From positions 1-24,004 of the forward strand of contig JAJJLU010003930.1 in assembly GCA_023807065.1 (NCBI GenBank): 24,004 bases of DNA, in the 5' to 3' direction. The notes beneath the pieces were generated by a model. The model saw only the letters and a list, made by a program, of their open reading frames with translations. It ran no database searches and was not told the DNA's origin. How positions within the stretch are numbered: position 1 is the stretch's first letter; every line of letters starts with the position of its first letter. Shown here piece after piece: positions 10,401 to 19,444 of the stretch. Both the position numbers and the translations under genes were made by a program. The stretch comes from Isotricha intestinalis (lineage: Eukaryota; Ciliophora; Litostomatea; Vestibuliferida; Isotrichidae).

Positions 10401-12299
10401 CCAGTTTTTCCATGGTTAACATTAAATAATGAAATCGAAAAAAAAGAAAATGAACCAAAAGGAAATAATCAAATAACTATTGATTTACGACCACTTGACA
10501 CTCCAATAGGGTTTCTATCATATTCAGAAAAAGGAATAAATAGAAAATTAAATTATTTAAAAGTATTTAAAATGGAAATTGAAAATTTAAATGAGAATAA
10601 TAATTGTCTTTATAAATTTAAAGAAATAAATAAAATAAATGATATTCCTCAATATGATAATAGTCTAACATTATTATATGATAATTCAACAATTCCATTA
10701 AATGAAATTCCTTCTGTCTTTAAAAATCATTTTTTAAATTCAACTAATGTTACTCATTATTTAGTAAGAATATTTCCTTTCACAAATATTTTTATTGAAA
10801 TAAAAGGGAAACAATTTAATATTCCTGAAAAAATATTTATTAATTTTGAAAAAACTTTTCATAATTCATCTTATCTTAATAATGATATAAGTGAAATTAT
10901 TCCTCAATTTTTTTATTTACCTGAAATATTTATTAATATAAATAATTTAAATTTTGGGAAATTAAATAAGAATAAATTAAATGATCCAAATAGTACTATA
11001 AGTTTACAATATAAATTAAAAATGAATGAGGAAGTTAATGATTGTTTAATTCCTTTTTTTGCAAATAATGATCCTTATCTTTTTATAATTAATTATAGAA
11101 CAATTTTAGAAAATAAAGAAATTCATATTGAAGATTGGATTAATTTAATTTTTGGTGAATTTTCAAAAGGAAAAAAAGCACAAGATAAAGGAAATATATA
11201 TATGGCTTATTGTTATGATGGTGTTATTGAAAAAAGAATTAATCCTAAGAATAAAATTTTATATTATAGATTAAATGAATTTGGAAGAAATCCATTTCAA
11301 ATTTTTGAGCGATTATACCCAAAAAATAAATTAATTATAAATTATCCTTTTACTATAAATTTTGGAATAGAAGAGTATTCTTTTAAATCAATGATGAATA
11401 TTCATTGTGAATGTAATTTAAATTTATTAACTTTAAATTTAATTTTTATTGAACAAAATTCCAAAATTATATCATTATATAAGGTTTGTCTTGATTTAAA
11501 TGGAGAAATTACAAATGATATAAAAACGTTTCAATCAGTTAATTTTTCTATGTTTAAAAATAAAGTAATAAAAACAATGAATTCAAATTTAAAGATTATT
11601 ATCACAGATTCTTTTCTACTTAATTTAATAATTTCTAAAGAAAATCTAATTTCTATTTATAATAAAACAAATAGAATTCAAAATATTCCTAATACAAATA
11701 TTATAACTATTTTAATAATTAGTCAAAATGAAGAATATTTATTTTTAGGAACAAAATCTGGAAGAATTATAATATATTTAATAAAAGATACAATAAATAT
11801 ATATAAAAAATTTACTGCCCATGATAAACAAGTTAATTACATTAATGACAATAAAATATTAAATATGTTTATTTCTTGTTCTGATGATTGCTTTATTAAT
11901 GTATATTTATTGCCTGATGTAGAATTAGTTAGAGTATTAAAAATAAACAATAATATTATTCCTGATTATGCATTTTTATCATCAAGTCCTCTCCCTTCAA
12001 TTGTTATATATTCTAATATACAAGAAAAATTTTTATGTTTTAGTCTAAATGGAAAATTCTTTCATGAAAAAGATAGAAAAGACGAAGATTTATTTAATTC
12101 CAAAAAAAAAAATAATTCTATTAAAAAAAGATTCAAATTCCCATCTACTGAAAGACTAATAGATTTTAATGATTATTTAATATATTTTGAAGGAGAAAGA
12201 ATAATTTTTAGAAAATTTCCTTTAATGGAGTTTTCTTTTCATATTAAAAACTCTTTACGAGAGCAACAACCTAGAATTTTTAATAATTTTGGTATTTAA
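7497..12299 (+). CDS. BEACH domain protein (PH-BEACH, BEACH, WD40)
   Basis: 1600 residues, ATG to TAA, intronless. Residues 1-700 are an unassigned, mostly helical Asn/Lys/Ile-rich region. The pre-PH signature WNGPYSVNDIFF starts at about 710. The PH-BEACH domain spans about 812-927. The BEACH domain spans about 936-1275 and shows WKRGNMSNLEFIMKVNLLA, then NQYPVFPW, RPLDTPIGF, HYLVRIFPF, IPQFFYLPEIF and DWINLIFG, all typical family landmarks. Two poor WD40-like repeats follow at about 1399-1480 (FLGTKSGRIIIYL, FISCSDDCFINVYL), and probably more that are too divergent to call. BEACH proteins (LYST/Lvs/WDFY3 type) are large cytosolic scaffolds for lysosome, vacuole or membrane traffic. Such families are, as I recall, numerous in trichomonads and amoebae. 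The exact subfamily cannot be told. BEACH assignment is firm; WD40 limits are approximate. Confidence 0.95.
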   Translation: MKNIEERNIFGENEHFIEDINYEKIKDFLSRLKNQININKLFLQIRHKIQNSDIIPNILNSEILENNRLIYILLDLYLESNNENRKDKIIIDLLNILIGKIMIKREYIYYICHKIRIWNDKEKINENLMIKIIETFRFFFNRENINDINLTRSSSDFEIIKNYKKKIEFDYFYFYKLKDGLKCDNITNFSLNNSFIYFIFKRESESDFSFIQIEINNLLNIDISVINNILTIKVNDKVISMKKNIEIQKSNFFYVLKINLLISSKNINKISEKNFKIQLFTENIKNKITEQNIKKEKKKYSFNITLLKDFTGIIKSIFFSKTEINYEDTLFSIKNHLNYYLILSPLSYKKDNIIDPVNNYKFKIKDTFFNNIVNKQSYLTFNEKIEILLPLFEIVSINEFPISAQNLFLLFINMTNNKKRKSKKTLPKEYDNYFFIIQKFIKYSQINWANKETLKYNGFLSLYLMKNIYDDESKDILDSIIDKIEDNININEIKMWLYYGGKGDFIRLKYFIFPRFTNKFLNNLNDFIDIFFLFSRNQNIFLFIFILVLLSNIQCSKYYDFIRENHYFYLLYFYFKNGKFELLYINDKENKLKNNIIVSLREIIRLIYSNINDLIKIEPTIRNEILSDFISLIDENEINAKRKSSFDILNYIKEEKEKGNISFIDYSKNEPLSIFVPKELMMKDKILDEYKEHLKFWNCYKKIKKKLFLWNGPYSVNDIFFNKNNTKEIKYKLSNHLTIEITLPLLVPIADINTYLPFFSKFEKEKIFKCPLKDIYSINLYPFNSFLKKPNEQDLFSFDNYSYQEKNDLEFNICFIKHIYHDKSILAIKENKKEIHIYSLPNYIMVGGSNYDIELKKCYGSFLNSKSKILRYKFIDINKIDFYLERTYLFQKNSLEIFTINKSYFFQFDSENKKKIFIEKIKKLNPKINVLDKKKVIDEWKRGNMSNLEFIMKVNLLANRSLKDINQYPVFPWLTLNNEIEKKENEPKGNNQITIDLRPLDTPIGFLSYSEKGINRKLNYLKVFKMEIENLNENNNCLYKFKEINKINDIPQYDNSLTLLYDNSTIPLNEIPSVFKNHFLNSTNVTHYLVRIFPFTNIFIEIKGKQFNIPEKIFINFEKTFHNSSYLNNDISEIIPQFFYLPEIFININNLNFGKLNKNKLNDPNSTISLQYKLKMNEEVNDCLIPFFANNDPYLFIINYRTILENKEIHIEDWINLIFGEFSKGKKAQDKGNIYMAYCYDGVIEKRINPKNKILYYRLNEFGRNPFQIFERLYPKNKLIINYPFTINFGIEEYSFKSMMNIHCECNLNLLTLNLIFIEQNSKIISLYKVCLDLNGEITNDIKTFQSVNFSMFKNKVIKTMNSNLKIIITDSFLLNLIISKENLISIYNKTNRIQNIPNTNIITILIISQNEEYLFLGTKSGRIIIYLIKDTINIYKKFTAHDKQVNYINDNKILNMFISCSDDCFINVYLLPDVELVRVLKINNNIIPDYAFLSSSPLPSIVIYSNIQEKFLCFSLNGKFFHEKDRKDEDLFNSKKKNNSIKKRFKFPSTERLIDFNDYLIYFEGERIIFRKFPLMEFSFHIKNSLREQQPRIFNNFGI

Positions 12300-13576
12300 T
12301 ATTTAAATGAATTTTATGATTATTTAAATATTTAATAAAAAATATTAATATTATATATTTTAATGAAATTACTTATGAAGTATATTTTTAAAATAGTTTG
12401 TTTTAATATTTTCATAATTTAAATTAGTGAAATCTTTTAATTTTATAGTTAATTTTTTTAAGATTAATAAAAAAATGATATTTTTAAATAAAGGAATATT
12501 TTTTTAAGAATTATAAAAAATTAAAATAATGAGTTTTCAATAAACAATTATTTATTTAATATAATGTATAGAATTTATTAATATTATACTTTAAATCATT
12601 AACATTGTAATTTATTAATTTGAAATTCTTGATAAAATAAATGAATTAAAAATACTATTTTTATAAATTAACATATAATTGAAAATTAAGGTAAAGACAT
12701 ATTTTATCCTTTAAATAAATTCACATATTTGAAAATATCAAAAACAATAATTATTATACTTTAAATAATACATTTTGAGTAGATGTTTTATTTTTTTATT
12801 ATAAAAATATAAGGAATTTTTTGTTTCAATTATAAATCTAAATAAATATTGATAATAGATCATTATTTACTTTAATTTAACTAACAAAATTAAATATAAG
12901 ATTTTAAGTTTAAAAAAATTCAATGTATAAAATTGAGTAAGTTCTAAAAAAATTATAATATATTTCTGAATACTATAAGTAATTCAAAGGAGGATATTTT
13001 TAAATTATTTTTATTCAAATATATCTCCCTTCTATAAGTGATTATATGAAAAATATTTATAATCAATATTAAATTAAAATATAATATTAATTTCACTCAT
13101 AATTTATGAAAAAACATTTAAAAAAAGAAAGAATATATTAAAATTGAATGAAGAAATAATGAGAATAAATGTTCTAATGATAATGGAATGAATAGTATAT
13201 ATATTTCTTGGAATTTTGGTATTTTTATTTTTATTTAAATTTCTTATATAAATTTTAAACGAAATATTTATTTGAAGATATTATGGACATTTATAATAAA
13301 TTTGTTATGATTAAAAGTATTTATATTTGTTATTTTCACTTTATATATAAATAAAAATTTATTATAATGATAAAATAAAATTTAAGAAGAAATTGTAAAA
13401 TAATAAAAAAATATTATCTTAAAAAGATGAAAATGTTTGTAGCTTTCTAATAAAAACATAATCAATTAATTTATAATATATTATTTGAAAATAATTTAAC
13501 TAATTTATTATTGGGAATTACATTATTTATAATAAAATTGAAACAACATAAAATATTTAATTTATAAATTTTAAAA
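12300..13576. other. Long intergenic spacer without recognisable gene
   Basis: About 1.28 kb of A/T-rich sequence between two genes on the same strand, with stops in every frame; the longest ATG reads are only a few codons. The only notable structure is the GGAGG/CTCC near-palindrome bracketed by CTATAAGT direct repeats at 12973-13043. Confidence 0.6.
12973..13043. repeat. 12-bp direct repeats bracketing an imperfect palindrome
   Basis: ctataagtaatt (12973-12984) and ctataagtgatt (13032-13043) differ at one base and lie 59 bp apart. Between them aaggaggatattt and aaatatatctccctt form an imperfect inverted repeat. The G/C-containing arms stand out in this background. This could be a relic of a tiny insertion or a structured RNA, or it could be chance. 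Confidence 0.5.
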
Positions 13577-14452
13577 ATGATATTTCAAGTTTCTGAATCA
13601 AGAACAAACATCTTATTATCAATTACAATAATTACTCTTATAATTCCAATAATTCCTATAATATATTTCTTAATAAAAAAAAAATTTAACTCAAGATCCA
13701 TGATCATGGTAGTAGTTGGTGCACTAACATTTACAATATTTGTTTTATGTTTAGAAAAAATAATTCATTTAATTGTATTTTCATTATTTCCAAATTTAAA
13801 AAATTTAATTTGGGCTTATGGTGCTTATGGTGGATTTATGGCAGCTTTATTTGAAGAAACAGGAAGATTAATAATATTTATGATTATATCTTTAAATTTT
13901 ATCCCAGAAAAAAATGAAAATTTAAACTCAATTTTTTATGGAATTGGTCATGGAGGAATTGAAGTATATTTATTGGTTTCTTTAACAACTTTTACCCAAT
14001 ATAAATATTGTAAAAAAGCTATTTCAGGTGAACTTGATAAAAATATTAAATCTCTCTCTCAAAATGAAATTAATCAACTTCTTTTACTATTTAAAGCCGT
14101 TAATAAATTAACTAAAATGAGTGCTTTTTATACTATTCTTGAAAGAATAATCGCAGTTAATTATCATATTTGTGCTTCAGTGATTGTATGGATTGGAGTG
14201 ATGAAAAATAAATGTTTAAAAATGTATCTTATTGCTTTTTCCTTACATTTTTTTACTGATTTTTCTATAAGTTTTCAAAAAGAATTTAGATTTTATTCAA
14301 ATGTAAATGTTTTAGTCTATACTATTTTCATTGATTTCTCTTTATTAACTTTGATAATATCAATGATATTTTGGATCAAATATATTGATAAAGAAAAAGC
14401 TCAGTCTTTAGATAGTCTAATTCAATCGAAGGGAGAAGAAACTAAATTCTAA
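13577..14452 (+). CDS. YhfC-family intramembrane (glutamic-type) protease
   Basis: 291 residues, ATG to TAA, about seven or eight hydrophobic segments. The four conserved polar motifs of the YhfC group, which belongs to the ABC2/CPBP-type protease superfamily, are all visible. They are FEETGR (E93, E94, R97), GIGHGGIE (H125, E129), ERIIAVNYH (E189, H197) and LHFFTDF (H224, D228). These sit inside membrane segments, as expected for an intramembrane active site. YhfC proteins are mainly bacterial and uncharacterised; CPBP relatives cleave membrane substrates. An origin by transfer from bacteria is a reasonable inference, but base composition matches the neighbours, so any transfer is old. The loop 145-185 and the polar C-terminal tail (268-291) are probably cytosolic. 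Substrate unknown. The family call is fairly sure because all four motifs occur in order and spacing. Confidence 0.85.
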   Translation: MIFQVSESRTNILLSITIITLIIPIIPIIYFLIKKKFNSRSMIMVVVGALTFTIFVLCLEKIIHLIVFSLFPNLKNLIWAYGAYGGFMAALFEETGRLIIFMIISLNFIPEKNENLNSIFYGIGHGGIEVYLLVSLTTFTQYKYCKKAISGELDKNIKSLSQNEINQLLLLFKAVNKLTKMSAFYTILERIIAVNYHICASVIVWIGVMKNKCLKMYLIAFSLHFFTDFSISFQKEFRFYSNVNVLVYTIFIDFSLLTLIISMIFWIKYIDKEKAQSLDSLIQSKGEETKF

Positions 14453-15221
14453 ACAAAAATTTTGATAATAAATTAAAAATAAAAAAGATTTTTATTTTCT
14501 TTTTATTTTTTTTTATTTATATCTTAATTCTTATTTAATAGTTTAAAATTTCAATTCAAAAGAAAAATTCAATTTAGTTTTTTGTCTCAATAAAATTTCT
14601 TTAATTTTTAATATAATATATTTTTAGTTTTTAATTTAATATGTTCTATTTTTTAATTGAAATTAATTGATATAATTATTCATATCTAATATATATAATG
14701 TAATTTGATAAAATTAAACTCATTTCCATGGACTTGAGTGTTCCTAATGATTTCATTCTTAAAATAATTTAATAATTTTAAACAAATTATATTTATTTTT
14801 TTTGTTTTGTTAATTGATTTTTTTTTCAATTTTCATAATATTTTTTTATATTCAACTAAATTCGAAACTATTATTTGATATAAATTAAAAATTTCAATCT
14901 TATCAAATAAAGATAAAATTAATTCATTTAAATTTTTAAAACATAACAAAAGTTATATTCATAATAAAAAATAAATGAAAACAAATTTTTACCTGAAACA
15001 AAATTGAAAAAAAAATGATTTTATTGAAAAGCTCAAAAAAAAATACATAAAATAATCATAATATTATTCAAAATTATAAAGTTAAAATAAATAAAAATAA
15101 TAACTTTAAAAGAAAACATATTTCACTATTTTTATAAATAATTTTAAAACTATTTTATTGATTTTAAAAGAAAAATAAAAGACTCTAATCTTAATTCAAA
15201 ATAAAAATAAAAAACTTAAAT
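14453..15221. other. Intergenic spacer between convergent genes
   Basis: About 770 bp between the 3' ends of the YhfC-type gene (+) and the Cys-rich gene (-). A T-rich tract at about 14480-14520 follows the YhfC stop and may belong to its 3' end region. No gene, tRNA or known element is seen. Confidence 0.6.
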
Positions 15222-18200
15222 TTAAATTCTAAATAAAAATCTCATAAATTTCCTAGTACTTTTCTTAACTTGACATGAATTTCCAACTACTTGCATTCCA
15301 TTAGGGCATTGACATTTCCCATTTCTAAATTGTTGATTTTTAATAGCACATTGACATTTACCTGCAATATATCTTTGTCCTCCAGGACATTTATTTTTAT
15401 CATTATTTGGACTTACTTTTTGGCATTTTTGATTAATAAATCTATAACCTGTATCACATTGGCATTTCCCTCCAATTAATTTTTGTCCTCCAGTACATTT
15501 TACAGATTTTTGACATCTACCATTAATAAATTGATAACCTAAATCACATTGACATTTCCCTCTTACGTTCTTTTGACCTCCTTTACATATTATACTTTGA
15601 CATCTATTATTTATTAATTGATATCCTGGTAAACATTGACATTTTCCATTAATTAACTTTTGACCTCCTGTACATTCTTTTTTTTTTTGACATTTTTTAT
15701 TTATGAATTCAAATCCTGGTAAACATTGACATTTACCATTAATTAATTTTTGTCCTCCAATACATTCATTAATTCCTATACATTTTCCTTCTGACATTTT
15801 TTTCCCTTTTGGACATTGACATTTACCATTAATATATACTAAATTACTTTGACATTGTTTTACACATCTTTTTGTTGTTGGATTATATACTTCTCCTTCT
15901 CTACATTTTATTGTACTTTCGCATTTTTCTGAATTTTCATTAAATGTATATCCTCTTTCACATATTGGTTTATTTTCACATTTTCTTTTTCTTTGACTGT
16001 AATATTCATTTGTTTGACATTTTACATTTAAAGTCACACATTTTCTTTCTTCTTCATCAAATATTTTATTTCTTGGACATATCGGTTTTTTTTCACATTT
16101 TCTATGATTTTGATTATAATATTCTCCTGATGAACATGCTAATTCACATTGTTCAAATTTTTCATTAAATCTTTCTTTTGCTTTACATAATGGTTTTGTT
16201 TCACATCTTTTTCTTATATTACTATAATATTGTGGACTTATACAATTAGGTAAACATTCATCTGTTTTTTCATTAAATATTTCATTTTTTTTACAATATA
16301 TTTTTCTTAAACATAAATTTTTATTTTTACTTAAATATTCATTTAATTTACATTCTCTATTGTAATTTTCCCATTCACATCTTTCAGTTTTTTCATTAAA
16401 TTTATTACCTATTTGACAATTTGGTTTATTTATACATTTTTTTTTCTTTTCACTATAATATTCTAATATAGGTTTACATATTTTATTTTCACATTTTTCT
16501 GTTTTTTCATTAAATACTTGATTAATAACACAAGTTGGTTTTCTTTCACATCTTCTTAAAGATTCACTATAATAATGTGAAAATTTAGGACAATCATTAT
16601 CAACACATTTATTTAAATTCAAATCAAAATATTCTTCTTCATCGCATTTTCCTTTTTTCATACATTTTCCTTTTATTTCATTAAATATTTCTCCTTCATT
16701 ACAATTTATTCTTAAAAAACATTTTCCTTGTTTTTCATTGAAATATTCTTCTTCATCACAATTTAATTTTTCTAAGCATTTTTTCTTTTGTTCATTAAAA
16801 TATTCTCCATTTTTACAATTTTTTTTTTTTTCACATTTTTTAGTTAAATCATTAAAGTATTCTTTTAATTTACATTTTGGTTTAAATTTACATTTATGAG
16901 TATTTTCATTATAATAAAATAAAGAAGATAAACATTTTTTACTTTCACATTTTTCAATTGATTCATCGAAAAATTCTCCTTCTTTACATTTTAATTTAGG
17001 TAAACATTTAACATATTTTTCATTGAAATATTCTTCTTTTTCACAACTTAATTTTCTTATACATCTTTTTTTCTTTTCATCATAATAATCTCCTTTTTCA
17101 CATAATATTTTTTTAACACATTTTTGTAAATTATCATCAAAATTATATAATAAACCACATTTTTTATATTTATCTTCACATTCACCGATTCTTTCATTGA
17201 AATATTCATTAATTTTACATTGTTGTTTTTTTAAACATTTATTTTTTATTTCATCAAAATATTCTTCATCTTTACATTTATCTTTATTTAAACATTCTTT
17301 TTTAATTTCATTGAAATATTCTCCATTTTTACATATAGGTTTTAAAATACATTTTTCAGTTTTTTTCTCAAAATAAAGTAAAGATGATTGACATTTTTTT
17401 TCTTCACATAATCCTGTTTTTTCATTGAAAATTTTATCATTATTACAATTTAATTTCTTTAAGCATTTTCCATTATTTTCATTGAAATAATAATTTAATT
17501 CACATTTTTCCTTATTTTTACAATTTCCTTCTTTTTTATTAAAATATTCATCTTTTCCACATTTTTCAGTAGGTAAACATTTGCCTAATTTTTCATTAAA
17601 ATAATATCCTAAATTACATTTAGGTTTTAATATACATTTTTCAACATGTTCATCAAAATATTTAAATAAAGGAACACAATCTGGTTTTTTCTTACATATT
17701 GAATTTTTAATACTATAATACTCTCCTTCGTTACATTCTTTATTAAATTGAATACATTCTTTTTTATCTTTATCCCAAATTTCTCCTTTTTTACAATTTT
17801 TATTATCATCATTTTCATTCAAATTTTTTTCATTTATTAATTCACATTTTTTATTTTTTTTATTATATATTTCATTATTTTTTTTACATATTGATTTACA
17901 AATTCTTTTTGAATCATCATATTCTTCTCCTTCTTCACAAATTGATTCACATTTATTCTTTTCAATATTAAATCCTTTTCCATTTTCACATATAGAATTA
18001 CATCTTTTTGTTTGAGAATTAAATTCTTCTCCTTCATCACAAATTGATTCACAAGAATTTGTTTTTTCATTAAAATATTCACTTTCAACACAAGTAGATC
18101 TACATTCATTTAAATTAAAATCATATATTTCATCATCATCACATTCTGTTTCACATTTATTAGTTTCAAAATCATATTTTTCTCTTTCTTTACAAATATA

Positions 18201-18824
18201 TTTACAATTCTTTAAATGAATATCATATAATTCTCCAATTTGACATATTGAATTACATACTTTTTTTTCTTTATCAAATTTTTCTCCTTCAGGACAAATT
18301 GATTTACATTCTTTTGATAAAGTATCATATAATTCTCCATTTGTACATATTGAATTACATGTATTTTCTCTCTTATTATATTTTTCTCCTTCTTTACATA
18401 TTGATTCACATTCTTTTGAATAAATATTATAATATTCATCTTCTTTACATTTTGTGCCACATGAATTTGTTTTTTGAATATATTCTTCTCCTTCTTTACA
18501 TATTGATATACATTTCTTTGAATTTATATTATAATATTTATCAATTTCACAATCACATTTATCTGTATTCATATAATATGTTAATCCTTCATCACATTTA
18601 ATATCACATACTCTTGTTTGTTGATTAAATAATTCATTCTCTTTACAATATCTACATTGTTGTATTGTTTGATCAAAAAATTGTCCTTCTTGACATTGAG
18701 GATAAGGATAAGGATAATAAGGATATGGATATGGATAATATGGTTGGTTTGGATATTGATTTTGGTTATTGTTTTGCTGACATAATTGGAAAGATATTAA
18801 AATTAGTAAAATTAATTTTTTCAT
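15222..18824 (-). CDS. Large secreted Cys-rich repeat protein
   Basis: 1200 residues, ATG to TAA, no introns. A signal peptide is clear (MKKLILLILISFQLC, cleavage near 15-18), followed by an Asn/Gln stretch and a Tyr-Pro-rich stretch to residue 43. Residues 44-990 are about 51 units of 16-22 residues, usually C-x2-GE-x-[YF]-[ND]-x5-6-C. Residues 1021-1172 hold five longer units with GGQKLINGKCQC...GY.FIN..CQ. The end is CPNGMQVVGNSC plus the basic/aromatic tail STRKFMRFLFRI. There is no membrane segment or GPI-type hydrophobic end, so the protein is predicted to be secreted, probably as a disulphide-rich extended rod (inference). Its C-terminus matches that of the partial gene at 2-484. It is not recognised as a named family; surface coat, cyst wall or extracellular matrix roles are possible, none shown. 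Confidence 0.92.
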   Translation of the reverse strand: MKKLILLILISFQLCQQNNNQNQYPNQPYYPYPYPYYPYPYPQCQEGQFFDQTIQQCRYCKENELFNQQTRVCDIKCDEGLTYYMNTDKCDCEIDKYYNINSKKCISICKEGEEYIQKTNSCGTKCKEDEYYNIYSKECESICKEGEKYNKRENTCNSICTNGELYDTLSKECKSICPEGEKFDKEKKVCNSICQIGELYDIHLKNCKYICKEREKYDFETNKCETECDDDEIYDFNLNECRSTCVESEYFNEKTNSCESICDEGEEFNSQTKRCNSICENGKGFNIEKNKCESICEEGEEYDDSKRICKSICKKNNEIYNKKNKKCELINEKNLNENDDNKNCKKGEIWDKDKKECIQFNKECNEGEYYSIKNSICKKKPDCVPLFKYFDEHVEKCILKPKCNLGYYFNEKLGKCLPTEKCGKDEYFNKKEGNCKNKEKCELNYYFNENNGKCLKKLNCNNDKIFNEKTGLCEEKKCQSSLLYFEKKTEKCILKPICKNGEYFNEIKKECLNKDKCKDEEYFDEIKNKCLKKQQCKINEYFNERIGECEDKYKKCGLLYNFDDNLQKCVKKILCEKGDYYDEKKKRCIRKLSCEKEEYFNEKYVKCLPKLKCKEGEFFDESIEKCESKKCLSSLFYYNENTHKCKFKPKCKLKEYFNDLTKKCEKKKNCKNGEYFNEQKKKCLEKLNCDEEEYFNEKQGKCFLRINCNEGEIFNEIKGKCMKKGKCDEEEYFDLNLNKCVDNDCPKFSHYYSESLRRCERKPTCVINQVFNEKTEKCENKICKPILEYYSEKKKKCINKPNCQIGNKFNEKTERCEWENYNRECKLNEYLSKNKNLCLRKIYCKKNEIFNEKTDECLPNCISPQYYSNIRKRCETKPLCKAKERFNEKFEQCELACSSGEYYNQNHRKCEKKPICPRNKIFDEEERKCVTLNVKCQTNEYYSQRKRKCENKPICERGYTFNENSEKCESTIKCREGEVYNPTTKRCVKQCQSNLVYINGKCQCPKGKKMSEGKCIGINECIGGQKLINGKCQCLPGFEFINKKCQKKKECTGGQKLINGKCQCLPGYQLINNRCQSIICKGGQKNVRGKCQCDLGYQFINGRCQKSVKCTGGQKLIGGKCQCDTGYRFINQKCQKVSPNNDKNKCPGGQRYIAGKCQCAIKNQQFRNGKCQCPNGMQVVGNSCQVKKSTRKFMRFLFRI
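15309..15764 (-). repeat. Five ~87-108 bp in-frame repeats (GGQKLINGKCQC units)
   Basis: Units start at Cys 1021, 1051, 1080, 1110 and 1146 of the Cys-rich protein. Each has the pattern C-x-GGQ-x5-GKCQC, and most continue with x2-GY/GF-x-FIN-x2-CQ. Unit lengths are 30, 29, 30, 36 and about 27 residues. Four Cys per unit resemble a compact EGF-like or TIL-like module, but the spacing does not clearly fit either. Confidence 0.85.
15855..18695 (-). repeat. About 51 diverged Cys-framed repeats of 16-22 codons
   Basis: Residues 44-990 can be cut without gaps into about 51 units, each beginning with Cys and holding a second Cys about 12-14 residues on. N-terminal units (44 to about 340) end in SI or close variants before the next Cys. 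Middle units often end in KK/KP plus one residue. From about unit 20 a variant with aromatic YY/YF and a KPxC ending recurs every few units. Confidence 0.9.
18700..18742 (-). repeat. 6-bp microsatellite encoding Tyr-Pro
   Basis: Repeats of ggataa/ggatat on the + strand encode the YPYPYYPYPYP stretch just after the signal peptide of the Cys-rich protein. Likely variable in copy number. Confidence 0.85.
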
Positions 18825-19444
18825 TTATGTTTATTAATAAGGATATTTGGAGAAAATATTTTTTTTATTTTATATAAAATATTTCATTTTCAATAATTAT
18901 TTGAATGAATATTAAAAAATAAATGAATAATAATTTCTTCTATGTTATGAAGTTTAACTTAGGATTTTCTTCTTTTTTAAGAAATTTAGAATAATAAAAT
19001 AAGGATTTTTTGATAAGTTTTTATTTTGATCATTTCAATAAGATTAATTTAATGTTATAAAATATTAATAAAATAATCTTTAATTAAGTTATAGGTTTAA
19101 AATGGGTTTAAAAATATAAAATAATATTTTTATATTATCCTTTCTATATTAAAATACAATATCATACTTTTTTTAAATAAAATTTATAAAACCATAAAAT
19201 AGAGAAAATGAAATTTAATTTTAAATGAAAAGGATAAGCAGATAATTTCATTTATAATTCTATTAAAAAAAATTATGATTAAAATTTAAACATATATTTG
19301 TTTTTTTTTAAATTAATAATGAAAAAATAAATGTATATATTTCATAAAAATAATTTTAATAAAAGAGAAGAATATTAAAAATAAAGTTTCCATGATAAAA
19401 AATATAAATTTAAACTCATTAAATTATTCAAATTAATAATTATT
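18825..19444. other. Intergenic spacer upstream of the Cys-rich gene
   Basis: About 620 bp between the Cys-rich gene start and the end of the transporter gene, both on the minus strand. It must carry the promoter of the Cys-rich gene. No distinctive motif is visible against the A/T background. Confidence 0.6.

Noticed and set aside
7497..12299. Nuclear code with TAA/TAG as Gln (ciliate or hexamitid)
   Set aside because: Genes here end in TAA or TAG at sensible protein ends, and Gln is written CAA/CAG.
12985..12995. AAAGGAGGAT resembling a bacterial ribosome binding site
   Set aside because: No ORF follows and the genome is eukaryotic; it belongs to the near-palindrome noted there.
15291..18877. 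Several short ORFs on both strands overlapping the Cys-rich gene
   Set aside because: They follow the repeat periodicity in other frames and have the low-complexity Ile/Asn/Tyr content of shadows.
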